Assembly (NCBI GenBank): GCA_026707335.1
Contig: JAPOXB010000100.1
Location: 1-60,334, forward strand
Reading direction: 5' to 3'
Length of the DNA stretch: 60,334 nucleotides
Source: Chloroflexota bacterium
GTDB lineage: Bacteria; Chloroflexota; Dehalococcoidia; Bin125
Shown here: one piece after another, positions 44,743 to 52,530 of the stretch
How the letters are laid out: every line of letters starts with the position of its first letter
How positions within the stretch are numbered: position 1 is the first letter of the stretch
Made by a program: the position numbers and the translations under genes
Notes under the pieces: model-generated
What the model was told of the DNA's origin: nothing
Database searches by the model: none
The model's input: the letters and a program-made list of their open reading frames with translations, nothing else

Positions 44743-45516
44743 ATGGATCTGGGACTCAACGGCCGGGCGGCGCTGATCACCGGCGCGTCCGAGGGGATCG
44801 GCAAAGCCTGCGGCTTGGCGCTGGCGGCGGAGGGCGCGGACGTCGCCATCTGCGCCCGGCGGCCGGAGGTCCTGGAGCGCGCCCGCGCCGAGATCGAGGC
44901 CGCCGGTCCGGGGCGCTGCCTGGCCGTGTCCGCCGACATGGGGGTCGCGGCCGACGTGGAGCGCGTCGTCGCGGAGACCGCGGCCGGGCTGGGCGGGATC
45001 GACATCGTCGTCAACAACATGGGCGTCTCAATCCGCGGCGAGGGCGACGACGTCTGGCGGCAGATGTTCGATCTCAACCTGCTGGCCGCCGTGCGCACGA
45101 CCCGCGCCGCGCTGCCCCACCTGCGCGCCCGCGCGACCGCCGAGGCGCCGGCCGCCGTGATCCACATCGGCTCGATCTTCGGGCGCGAGGCGGGCGGCTC
45201 GGCGCAGTACAACGCCATGAAGGCGGCGCTGCACAGCCACGCCAAGGCCCTCTCGGAGGAGCTGGCCCCGGCGCACATCCGGGTCAACTCGGTCGCGCCG
45301 GGGTCGATCGCTTGGCCCGGCAGCCGCTGGCAGACCCGCTACGACGACGACCCGGAGACGATCCAGCGCACGATCCTCGACGGCATCGCCTGGGGGCGCT
45401 TCGGGCGGCCGGAGGAGGTGGCCGACGTCGTCGCCTTCCTCGCCTCGCCGCGGGCCTCGTGGATCACGGGCGCGTGCATTAACGTCGATGGCGGCCAGAG
45501 CCGCTCCAACATCTGA
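44743..45516 (+). CDS. Short-chain dehydrogenase/reductase (canonical)
   Basis: The 257-residue SDR has TGASEGIG for NAD(P)H binding, NNMGV, Ser in HIGSIFG, and YNAMK for the catalytic Tyr and Lys, then GRFGRPEEVADVVAFLASP and a GACINVDGG end. It resembles 3-oxoacyl-ACP/CoA reductases. Substrate is unknown. The start has GGGAGGGC 8-9 bases upstream. Confidence 0.9.
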   Translation: MDLGLNGRAALITGASEGIGKACGLALAAEGADVAICARRPEVLERARAEIEAAGPGRCLAVSADMGVAADVERVVAETAAGLGGIDIVVNNMGVSIRGEGDDVWRQMFDLNLLAAVRTTRAALPHLRARATAEAPAAVIHIGSIFGREAGGSAQYNAMKAALHSHAKALSEELAPAHIRVNSVAPGSIAWPGSRWQTRYDDDPETIQRTILDGIAWGRFGRPEEVADVVAFLASPRASWITGACINVDGGQSRSNI

Positions 45517-45555
45517 GCCGCGCAACGTCCGCCGCCGGGAGATCGCGCCGCCGCC

Positions 45556-46047
45556 ATGACCGACTCCTCCAGCCCCACGCCGACGCCGGAGCACGCTCGC
45601 CGCGAGCGCACGCGCTACCGCCGCCCCGGCCTCGAGGGGCCGGCCGGCCGCTGGGGACGGCCGTTGCTGGGCGGGGGCGTGGCGATGGCGATCGTCGTCG
45701 CGTTCCTGGCGATCCGCGGCGGCGAGCCGGGCGAGGAGGTCAACGCGCTCACCGGCACCGCGCGCGGCGGCTGGAACCGCGAGGAGGACATCGTGCTGGC
45801 GCTCGTCGCGGGCGGGGCCGCGGCGGTGGGGCTCGGCGCGGCCTTCCTGAGCGAGTACGTGCGTCACTGGACCGCGATCTTCGTCGCAGTGCTGCTGGGC
45901 GCGACGTTCCTCGCGCTGCGCGCCCTGGGCGACCACGAAGGCGCCACGGCCGCGGTCCTGCTGGGCCTGACGATCGGCTTCCTGGCGCTGGGCCTGGGCA
46001 TCGCACTGTTCGACGCCGGGCGCGACCGGCGCCGCAGCCCGCACTGA
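45556..46047 (+). CDS. Small integral membrane protein, unknown function
   Basis: The 163-residue protein has about four helices (LLGGGVAMAIVVAFLAI; IVLALVAGGAAAVGLGAAFL; AIFVAVLLGATFLAL; AVLLGLTIGFLALGLGIALF) with a hydrophilic basic N-terminus. No family is recognised. It is between an SDR and a metallo-beta-lactamase gene, 39 and 17 bases away, likely in one operon. Confidence 0.7.
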   Translation: MTDSSSPTPTPEHARRERTRYRRPGLEGPAGRWGRPLLGGGVAMAIVVAFLAIRGGEPGEEVNALTGTARGGWNREEDIVLALVAGGAAAVGLGAAFLSEYVRHWTAIFVAVLLGATFLALRALGDHEGATAAVLLGLTIGFLALGLGIALFDAGRDRRRSPH

Positions 46048-46064
46048 ACGAGGGAGCGTGAGCG

Positions 46065-47012
46065 ATGACAAGCCAGCAGGTCCCGGACGGCGCCGCGCTG
46101 CCACCGCCGCACATTGAGGAGGTCGGGCCGGGCATCTTCGCCTACCTGCAGCCCGACGGGAGCTGGTGCCTCAACAACGCCGCCTTTCTGACGGACGGCC
46201 GCGGCGTGGTCGTGATCGATGCGCTGGCCACGGAGCGGCGCACGCGCGACCTGCGGGCGGCCATCGCCCGCACGACCGACAAGCCCGTGAGCACGCTGAT
46301 CAACACCCACCACCACCTCGACCACACGCTGGGCAACGCGATCTTCGGGCCCGAGGTGACGATCGTGGCGCACGACCTGTGCCGCGAGGAGATCGTCGCG
46401 GCCGGCGACGGCGTGCTGGCCGGCGCGCAACGGCTCTTCCCGGCCGTCGACTTCGGCGAGGTGGGGGTCGTGCCGCCGATGCTGACCTTCGAAGAGTCGG
46501 CCACGCTCTACGCGGGCGACCTGGCGGTGGAGCTGGAGTACGTCGGGCCGGCGCACACGACGAACGACGTCGTGGCGTGGATCCCGGAGCGCCGCCTGCT
46601 GATCACCGGCGACGTGATCTTCAACCAGGGCACGCCGTTCGCGGCGGCCGGCTCCATCGCGGGCTGGCTGCAGACGCTTGAGGACCTGCGCGAGATCGGC
46701 GCGGAAACGCTGATCCCGGGGCACGGCCCGGTCTGCGGCCCCGAGGTCATCGACGAGGTCGCGGCCTACCTGCGCTTCGTGCAGGAGGTAGCGCGGCGCG
46801 GATTCGAAGCCGGCGCCACCCCGCTGGAACTGGCCCGCGACACCGATCTGGGCCGCTTCGCCCATCTGCTGGACAGCGAGCGCTTGGTGGGCAACCTGCA
46901 CCGGGCCTACTCGGAGTTGCGGGGCGAGGCGCTGGGCGCGGCGATCGACTTCGCCCGCATGGCCGAGGACATGGTGGCGTTCAACGGCGGCCCGGTGCGC
47001 TGCCTGGCCTGA
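46065..47012 (+). CDS. Metallo-beta-lactamase fold hydrolase (SoxH/RHH-style)
   Basis: The 315-residue protein has NTHHHLDHTLGN at residues 80-91, YVGPAHTTNDVVAW, LITGDVIFNQG and IPGHGPVC in the normal MBL order. A C-terminal helix region follows. Such enzymes are often thioesterases or alkylsulfatase-like; substrate unknown. Its TGA touches the clpS stop of the opposite strand (TGATCA). Confidence 0.87.
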   Translation: MTSQQVPDGAALPPPHIEEVGPGIFAYLQPDGSWCLNNAAFLTDGRGVVVIDALATERRTRDLRAAIARTTDKPVSTLINTHHHLDHTLGNAIFGPEVTIVAHDLCREEIVAAGDGVLAGAQRLFPAVDFGEVGVVPPMLTFEESATLYAGDLAVELEYVGPAHTTNDVVAWIPERRLLITGDVIFNQGTPFAAAGSIAGWLQTLEDLREIGAETLIPGHGPVCGPEVIDEVAAYLRFVQEVARRGFEAGATPLELARDTDLGRFAHLLDSERLVGNLHRAYSELRGEALGAAIDFARMAEDMVAFNGGPVRCLA

Positions 47013-47363
47013 TCAGGGGGCCTCTTCGATCACCGCCGACATCGAGCCTAGGCAGCGCTCGATGCGCGGGTCCGGGCCGTAGTCGTGGATGCGCTGCTGG
47101 TCGTGGCGCACACGGTCGTACGAATTCGTCTCGACGATCGCGCGGCCCTGCGTGTCGACCATGGCGGCGATGGCGAACGCCTTCTCCCGGCTGTAGCCGA
47201 ACAGCCGGCCCAGCATCTCGACGACGTAGGCGTAGCTGTGGTCGTCGTCGTCGAGCAGGATGAGGTGGTAGCGCTTCTCGGGCTCGGCCGACTCCGCATG
47301 GCCGATCTCGGGGCGGCTGACGGTCTCCGGCGCGGATCGCTGCGCCAGGATGCGGTGCGGCAT
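47013..47363 (-). CDS. clpS: ClpS-like adaptor with altered pocket residues
   Basis: ClpS hands N-degron proteins to ClpAP/ClpCP. The 116-residue protein fits the fold: YHLILLDDDDHSYAYVVEMLGRLFGYSREKAFAIAAMVDTQG is the run from which I cite LLDDDDHSYAYVVEML and AMVDTQGRAI. Known ClpS has Asn-Asp-Asp and a His after Val in the pocket; here Asp and Asp are found. So it may bind different residues. The N-terminal 30 residues are variable. The terminal stop abuts the MBL gene. Confidence 0.8.
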   Translation of the reverse strand: MPHRILAQRSAPETVSRPEIGHAESAEPEKRYHLILLDDDDHSYAYVVEMLGRLFGYSREKAFAIAAMVDTQGRAIVETNSYDRVRHDQQRIHDYGPDPRIERCLGSMSAVIEEAP

Positions 47364-47578
47364 GCCGTCAGTTTAGCCGCCAGACGCGATGGGCCGCAGG
47401 ACGATCGGTCGGACGCAAAGCGCCCCCGGCGCTATGGTCGGGGGCGGCGGGGCCGCCGCTTCGGCGGTGTCGGTGCGGGCCGCTCTCCCCTTGCCAACGG
47501 CCCGCGTCGTCGGGGGTAGCTACCCCCCGGCGCCGCGCCAGAGTAGCGGACTCCGCGACGGCGCGGCGTGTCGTCGGT
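47364..47578. other. Gap with palindrome and flanking direct repeats
   Basis: No good coding frame. A perfect 16-base palindrome GGGGGTAGCTACCCCC lies at 47512-47527. A UUCG-capped hairpin (CGCCGC TTCG GCGGTG) is near 47454-47469. 20-base sequences 47367-47386 and 47573-47592 match at 18 positions (core GTTTAGCCGCC) and bracket the gap. A terminator for the SDR operon and the clpS promoter must both be here, but I cannot place them with certainty. Confidence 0.5.
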
Positions 47579-48331
47579 TTAGCCGCCCGACGGTTGCAGC
47601 CGCCGCACGACGCCCGACTCCCCGCTCTCGATCAGCGCCGCCACGGCGGCCGCGATCTCCCGGTTCGGCAGGTCCGGGCGGTCCGGCAGCGCGACCGGGT
47701 GGGCGGCTCCGGCCGGCGCCGCCTCCTCCAGCTGGTCCCGGCCGAAGCCGACCTCCAGGGCGGCCACGGCGATGTCCCATTCGGCCCACTCCGCAGCCAG
47801 CGACCGGGTCAGCGCCAGCAGGCCGCCCGCCGCCGCCGCGTAGGCCGCGAACCCCGCGTGGCCCTCGACGGCGGGGGCGCAGACCAGGCTCACGATCGCG
47901 CCGCCGCGGCCGTGCATCGCGTGGTCGCGCATCATCACGCGGCCCGCCGCCTGACAGGCCAGCGCCGCCGACGTCAGGTTGGCGTCCAGCATCTCCGCCC
48001 ACTCGTCGGGGCCGGTCTCGTCGAAGGGCAGCGCCAGCAGGCGGTCCTGCGCGTTGACCAGGATGTCGAGCCGCGACCACTCGCTGTCGACCTGCTGCAC
48101 CGCGGCTTCGACCAGGCTGGGCACGCGCAGGTCGATGGGCACTGCCAAGCCGCGCCGGTCCAGCGCCCAGAGTTCATTGGCGACCGAGTGGACCCGGAAG
48201 TCCTCGCGCTCGTCGCGGCTCACACCGGCCACCGCCACGTCGGCCCCGCGCTCCCCCAGCGCGACCGCGATCGCGCGGCCCAGCGGGCGCTGCGCGCCGA
48301 TCACCAGGGCGGTCCGGCCCGCCAGGTCCAT
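47579..48331 (-). CDS. SDR-fold protein with lost catalytic residues
   Basis: The 250-residue protein is an SDR by length and fold (VIGAQRPLGRAIAVALGERGADV; LDILVNAQDR; LTRSLAAEWAEW). The TGxxxGIG is altered, the catalytic Tyr164 is present but the Lys four residues on is Ala168, and the Ser position is Cys151. So it should not be a normal oxidoreductase. It ends the half-SDR/crotonase operon and might be a non-enzymatic partner or have a different reaction. Confidence 0.83.
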   Translation of the reverse strand: MDLAGRTALVIGAQRPLGRAIAVALGERGADVAVAGVSRDEREDFRVHSVANELWALDRRGLAVPIDLRVPSLVEAAVQQVDSEWSRLDILVNAQDRLLALPFDETGPDEWAEMLDANLTSAALACQAAGRVMMRDHAMHGRGGAIVSLVCAPAVEGHAGFAAYAAAAGGLLALTRSLAAEWAEWDIAVAALEVGFGRDQLEEAAPAGAAHPVALPDRPDLPNREIAAAVAALIESGESGVVRRLQPSGG

Positions 48332-48357
48332 GGCGCTCTCCGCCGGCCCGGCGCGCG

Positions 48358-49227
48358 TCAGCTCCGGGCGGCCTCCCGCCGACGCTGATAGGCGGCCGTG
48401 CCGCGACCGTCGCCGAACTTGGTGTCGCGCCACTCCAGCGCCGACTTGAGCCCCTGATCACGGCTGATGCGGTTGAACTCCAGCGCCGCGGGGGCCTGAT
48501 GGGCGCGGGAGTCGATCTCGCAGGCGACGCGCTGCATCGTGCGGGCGCCCATGATCTCCAGGCCCATGTTGATCAGCCGCTTCTGCGCGGCGAGCAGATC
48601 GGAGTCGATCATCGCGAGGCGGGCGGCCAGCGCGTCGACGTGCGCGTCGAGTTCGTCGGCCGGGAAGGATTCCAGCGCGAAGCCGATCCGCGCCGCCTCG
48701 GCGCCGCTGATGCTGTCGCCGCTGAAGAGCATGCGCTTGGCCCACTGCGGGCCCAGGTGATAGAGCCACATCTGGTGCGGCGGCGTGCCCTGGGCGCGCG
48801 TGGGGGGGAAGCCGATCACCGCGTCGTCGGCGACGATGATGAGGTCGCAGAGCAGCGCGACGTCGGTGCCGCCGGCCAGGCAGTAGCCGTGGACCTTGGC
48901 GATGACCGGCTTGTGCATGTCGAACAGCGCCATCTTGTCGCGCTGCGACTTCTCCATGCGCCAGGAATCGTCGTCGATGCTGGTGCGGCCGCGATAGCCG
49001 GGGCCGGGCCCGGCGCGCCCGGGCGTGATGTCGTAGCCGGCGCTGAACGCGCGGCCCGCCCCGCTCAGCACGGCGAGATGGACGTCGGTGCGGTTGTCGG
49101 CCTCCCAAAGGGCCTCATTCAACTCCTGCATCAGGTCCGTGGAGAGGGCGTTGAGCTTCTCGGGGCGATTGAGCGTGACATAGGCCACCCCGCCGCGCTC
49201 CTCGTAGCGGATGTTCTCGAGTTCCAT
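48358..49227 (-). CDS. Crotonase-superfamily protein (atypical)
   Basis: The 289-residue protein starts with a typical YVTLNRPEKLNALSTDLM and AFSAGYDITPG; the oxyanion hole HGYCLAGGTDVALLCDLIIVADDA is present. The two hydratase Glu are not (Asp in GTDV and Pro-Pro in GFPPTRAQG), and an extra loop of about 20 residues (PGRAGPGPGYRGRTSIDDDS) sits after the first motif. So the reaction is not simple hydration. AAGGAG lies before the ATG. It is between two SDR-like genes. Confidence 0.85.
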   Translation of the reverse strand: MELENIRYEERGGVAYVTLNRPEKLNALSTDLMQELNEALWEADNRTDVHLAVLSGAGRAFSAGYDITPGRAGPGPGYRGRTSIDDDSWRMEKSQRDKMALFDMHKPVIAKVHGYCLAGGTDVALLCDLIIVADDAVIGFPPTRAQGTPPHQMWLYHLGPQWAKRMLFSGDSISGAEAARIGFALESFPADELDAHVDALAARLAMIDSDLLAAQKRLINMGLEIMGARTMQRVACEIDSRAHQAPAALEFNRISRDQGLKSALEWRDTKFGDGRGTAAYQRRREAARS

Positions 49228-49286
49228 GGGGGCTCCTTGTGCCGTTGCCGCCGGGACGCGACCGCGCGCCCGCCATCGGCGGGAGT

Positions 49287-49757
49287 CTAGCGCGCCCCGC
49301 CGTCCCGGAGCAGGGCGAGCAGTTGGGCGACGGGATCGGGCTCGGAGAGGGTGTGCAGCGGGACGCCGCGCAGGTCGGGGATGTCCTCGACGCCGGTCGC
49401 CTCGCCGACGACGAACAGGCGCGGGTGGGGCGATCGGGCCAGCTCGCGCGCGGCGACCTCGAGCAGGGCGGAGCCGCCCGCCGCGGTGGCCACGACCGCC
49501 ACGTCGAGGCCGCCCAGTTGCTTGGCCAGCTTGCGCGTCGCCACCCGGATGTTGGTGGGGTTGGTCAGATCGACGGCCTGCGCCGCCCCGCCCGGTCCCG
49601 CTAGCCGCTTGAGCGCGAAGAGGGCGGCGCCCTCGGTCGTGGCGGAGGTGATCGCCACCTGCGCTCCGGCCGCGCGCAGCGCGCGCACGAGCGCGGGGCC
49701 GTGCCCCGTCTCCGCGCCGTAGACGATGCAGCGTCGATCGTGGATCGCTTCGACCAT
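49287..49757 (-). CDS. Half-length SDR-like Rossmann protein
   Basis: At 156 residues it has only the first half of an SDR (IVYGAETGHGPALVRALRAAG, AVDLTNPTNIRVATRKL, GGLDVAVVATA). It lacks the Tyr-Lys half and ends after the next strand. It is not a truncation by frameshift that I can see. It could be a nucleotide-binding subunit or a decayed enzyme. It starts the operon with the atypical crotonase and the degenerate SDR. Confidence 0.7.
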   Translation of the reverse strand: MVEAIHDRRCIVYGAETGHGPALVRALRAAGAQVAITSATTEGAALFALKRLAGPGGAAQAVDLTNPTNIRVATRKLAKQLGGLDVAVVATAAGGSALLEVAARELARSPHPRLFVVGEATGVEDIPDLRGVPLHTLSEPDPVAQLLALLRDGGAR

Positions 49758-49933
49758 CGCCGCCTCCCGTCGGTCGCATCGTACGCATTGGGCCGCTTCC
49801 CGGTCCCCAACGTTGCCCCGCCGCTAGCGCGGACGCGCGCCGATCGGATAGCCTGCCGCGCGCGACGCCGCGAGAGCGACGCCCGCCTGTGCGCGGCCCG
49901 CGGCGCGAGACGCGAGGAACCGAGGGAGCACTC

Positions 49934-51064
49934 ATGGACCTGGGCCTGTCCGAAGAACAGGAAATGTTGAAGAACTTCGCGCGCGACTTCCTGGAGAAGG
50001 AGTCGCCCGAGAAGCTCGTCCGCGAGATGGAAGAGGACGAGCGCGGCTACACCGACGCGCTCTGGCAGGGCATGGCCGCCCAGGGCTGGCAGGGCCTAAT
50101 GATCGCGGAGGAGCACGGCGGCATCGGCATGGACTTCCTGGATCTCTGCGTGCTGCTGGAGGAGTTCGGCCGGGCGCTGGTGCCGGGGCCGTTCATCAGC
50201 ACCGTCGTGCTGGGGGCCATCCCGGTGCAACTGGCCGGCAGCGACGCCCAGAAGCAGGAGATCCTGCCCAAGGTCGCCGCCGGCGAGCGCGTCATGACGC
50301 TGGCCTTCACGGAGCCGTCCGGCCGCTTCGACGCCGAGGGCGTCGAGCTGCGCGCCGAGCCCCAGGGCGACGGCTACGTGCTGAACGGGACCAAGCTGTT
50401 CGTCCCCGACGCGCACGTGGCCGACCAGATGGTCGTCGTGGCGCGGACGGGCGGCAGCGGCGAGGACGGGATCACGCTCTTCCTCGTCGACGGCAAGGCG
50501 GCCGGCGTGACCAGCACCGTCCTCAAGACGATCGCCGCCGACAAGCAGTGCGAGGTGAGCTTCGAGAACGTCGCCGTCGGGGCCGACGCGGTGCTGGGCG
50601 AGGTCGGCGGCGGCTGGGCGACGATGCACCAGCTCCAGCGCCGGGCGACCGTCGCCTACTGCGCCTACCTGGTCGGCCTGGCACAGCGCGACTTCGAGAT
50701 CAGCGTGGACTACGCCAAGGAGCGCATCCAGTTCGGGCGCCCGATCGGCTCCTTCCAGGCGATCCAGCACAAGGCGGCCGACATGGTCACCGACGTCGAC
50801 GGCTCCCGCTTCATCATGTACCGCGCGGCCTGGGCGGTGAACGAGGACGAGGACGACCAGGACCTGCAGGTCAGCATGGCCAAGGCCTGGTGCTCCGACG
50901 CCAGCCGCCGGGTGGTCGCGCACGGGCAGCAGATCCACGGCGGCATCGGCTTCACGAAGGAGTACATCATCCAGCTCTACTTCCGCCGGCAGAAGATGGC
51001 CGAGCTGATGTGGGGCGACGGCGAGTACCATCGCGAGAAGGTCGCGGACCTGCTGGCGATCTAG
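49934..51064 (+). CDS. Acyl-CoA dehydrogenase
   Basis: The 376-residue flavoenzyme has DLGLSEEQEMLKNFARDFLE, FTEPSGRFD, the FAD region and HGGIGFTKEYIIQLYFRRQKM. The usual catalytic Glu of the IYEGT loop is not visible at the C-terminus (ELMWGDGEYHR instead), as in subgroups with Glu elsewhere or in heteromeric enzymes. Electrons would go to EtfAB. The ATG at 49934 follows GAGGGAGCA. GATAGCCTGC at 49847 could be part of its promoter. Confidence 0.9.
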   Translation: MDLGLSEEQEMLKNFARDFLEKESPEKLVREMEEDERGYTDALWQGMAAQGWQGLMIAEEHGGIGMDFLDLCVLLEEFGRALVPGPFISTVVLGAIPVQLAGSDAQKQEILPKVAAGERVMTLAFTEPSGRFDAEGVELRAEPQGDGYVLNGTKLFVPDAHVADQMVVVARTGGSGEDGITLFLVDGKAAGVTSTVLKTIAADKQCEVSFENVAVGADAVLGEVGGGWATMHQLQRRATVAYCAYLVGLAQRDFEISVDYAKERIQFGRPIGSFQAIQHKAADMVTDVDGSRFIMYRAAWAVNEDEDDQDLQVSMAKAWCSDASRRVVAHGQQIHGGIGFTKEYIIQLYFRRQKMAELMWGDGEYHREKVADLLAI

Positions 51065-51106
51065 CGCCGCGGTAACTCAGTGGGTGGCGGGGTGAGCCCC
51101 CGATGT

Positions 51107-51133
51107 GGAAGCCCGGGCATCGCCCGGGCTTCC
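51107..51133. terminator. 12-bp hairpin between convergent genes
   Basis: GGAAGCCCGGGC and GCCCGGGCTTCC form a perfect 12-bp stem with a 3-base loop (ATC). It is 43 bases after the acyl-CoA dehydrogenase stop. No T-run follows, so it may act as a bidirectional terminator or a transcript 3' end stabiliser. Confidence 0.6.
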
Positions 51134-51147
51134 CGGCGTCCGGGGGC

Positions 51148-51177
51148 GGGAGTCCGGCAGTTCGCCGGACATCTCCC
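51148..51177. repeat. Second hairpin in the convergent gap
   Basis: GGGAG-TCCGGC-AGTTC-GCCGGA-CAT-CTCCC pairs into a two-part stem of 11 bp with a 3-base bulge. It directly follows the first hairpin. Confidence 0.55.
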
Positions 51178-51190
51178 GTGACAAGATCGA

Positions 51191-51285
51191 TGACAAGTTC
51201 TCCCCGGATGCGGCGAATTCGCCAAGCATCACGGGGCCATTGTCGACACCGCAGAACGGCAGTTCTGTTGACAACTTGCGTGTCA
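51191..51285. other. Multi-branched inverted-repeat element of unknown type
   Basis: Within 95 bases there are: an imperfect hairpin at 51202-51236 (CCCCG/CGGGG, GATGC/GCATC, and the central palindrome GGCGAATTCGCC); a hairpin CAGAAC-GGCA-GTTCTG at 51252-51267; and outer pairing TGACAAGTT (51191) with AACTTGCGTGTCA (51273-51285). Base composition is less GC-rich than in the genes. It could be a structured RNA, a dispersed palindromic repeat or a recombination site; a poor 65-codon frame on the minus strand (51077-51274) exists but is unconvincing. Confidence 0.45.
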
Positions 51286-51322
51286 GTGACCGCCGACAGC
51301 GCGTCCGTCCCCCTGAGGGCGA

Positions 51323-52429
51323 TCAGTCGAACACGATGACGCCGCGGCCGTTCTCCCCGCGCGCGAGGTCGGCGTAGGCGGCGTCGATCTGCTCCAGCCG
51401 GTAGCGGCGCTGGACGAGACCATCGACATCGAGGCGGCCGCTGCGGTAGAGGTCGACCATCGTGCGGAACGATTCGTGCGGGCTGACGAAGCCGTAGTAG
51501 CAGCCCAGGATGCGCTTCTGGGCGCGGACGAGGTCGACGAGGTTGATCGGCGCGCTGTCCTCGACGCCGGCCAGGCCGACGACGACGGCCGTGCCGCCCT
51601 TGCCCAGGCTGTCGACGGCGTTGCGCGTGGTCTCGGGGCTGCCGAAGACGTCGTAGCTGAAGTCGGCGCCGCCGCCGGTCAGTTCGCGCACCGCCTTGAC
51701 CGCGTCGACGTCCCGCGCGTTGACGGTGTCGGTGGCGCCGAAGCCGCGGGCAAATTCCAGCTTGTGGTCGTGGATGTCGACGGCGATGATGCGCGCGGCG
51801 TTCATCAGCGCCGCCCCCTGCACGACGTTGAGCCCCACGCCGCCGCAGCCGAACACGGCCACGGTCGAGCCGGGCTGGATCTCCGGCGTGTTGACGACCG
51901 CGCCGACACCGGTCGTGACGCAGCAGCCGATCAGCGCCGCGGCCTCCATCGACACGTCGTCGGGGACCGGGTAGCAGGCCTGGGTGGGGCAGACGAGCCG
52001 CTCGGCGAAGACGCCCAGCTTGCCCATCTGCGGGATGCCCAGCCCCTCGGCGTCGGTCAGCCGAGTGGTGCCGTCGTACTGGCGGGTGCCGGTCGCCGCG
52101 TTGGTGTCGCACAGGTTCGAACGCCCGCGCCGGCAGCTTGAGCAGTGCCCGCAGTTGGAAACGAAGGAAAGGATGCAGCGGTCGCCGGGCTGGACGGCGG
52201 TGACGCCCGGCCCCACCGACTCGACCGTGCCCGCCCCCTCGTGGCCGAGGACGGAGGGCAAGGGGAGCGCGGTCATCCCCTGCATGACGTGGTGGTCGCT
52301 GGCGCAGATGCCGGCCGCCCCCACCCGCACGACGACCTCCCCGGGGTGCGGGTCCTCCATCTGCAGCTCGCGGATCCGATGCGGCTCGTTGGCGCGGTAG
52401 AGCACCGCGGCGCGGGTCGTGCTGGTCAT
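51323..52429 (-). CDS. Zinc-dependent alcohol dehydrogenase
   Basis: The 368-residue MDR protein has catalytic zinc ligands Cys42 and His63-Glu64 (GHEGAG), and structural zinc Cys at 93, 96, 99 and 107, with FGCGGVGLNVVQGAALMNA for NAD binding. It resembles class III/NDMA-type alcohol dehydrogenases. Substrate is unknown; it may act on products of the neighbouring acyl-CoA genes. GAGGAG is before the ATG. Its end is 258 bases from the convergent acyl-CoA dehydrogenase. Confidence 0.92.
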   Translation of the reverse strand: MTSTTRAAVLYRANEPHRIRELQMEDPHPGEVVVRVGAAGICASDHHVMQGMTALPLPSVLGHEGAGTVESVGPGVTAVQPGDRCILSFVSNCGHCSSCRRGRSNLCDTNAATGTRQYDGTTRLTDAEGLGIPQMGKLGVFAERLVCPTQACYPVPDDVSMEAAALIGCCVTTGVGAVVNTPEIQPGSTVAVFGCGGVGLNVVQGAALMNAARIIAVDIHDHKLEFARGFGATDTVNARDVDAVKAVRELTGGGADFSYDVFGSPETTRNAVDSLGKGGTAVVVGLAGVEDSAPINLVDLVRAQKRILGCYYGFVSPHESFRTMVDLYRSGRLDVDGLVQRRYRLEQIDAAYADLARGENGRGVIVFD

Positions 52430-52530
52430 GACGCTCCTCGTCCCTGCGCGGTCCGTCGGGACGCGGTGCGCCGCGCCCCGCGAGGCGCCGCACAGGATAG
52501 GGCCGCGGGCGGGGAAACGCCCGGAGCGCG

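Noticed and set aside
47448..47475. UUCG hairpin as a terminator
   Set aside because: It is GC-rich with no T-run and lies among many similar GC stems; I kept it only as a note in the gap entry.
51077..51274. 65-codon minus-strand frame in the convergent gap
   Set aside because: It runs through several perfect hairpins and has no typical start context; more likely non-coding structure.
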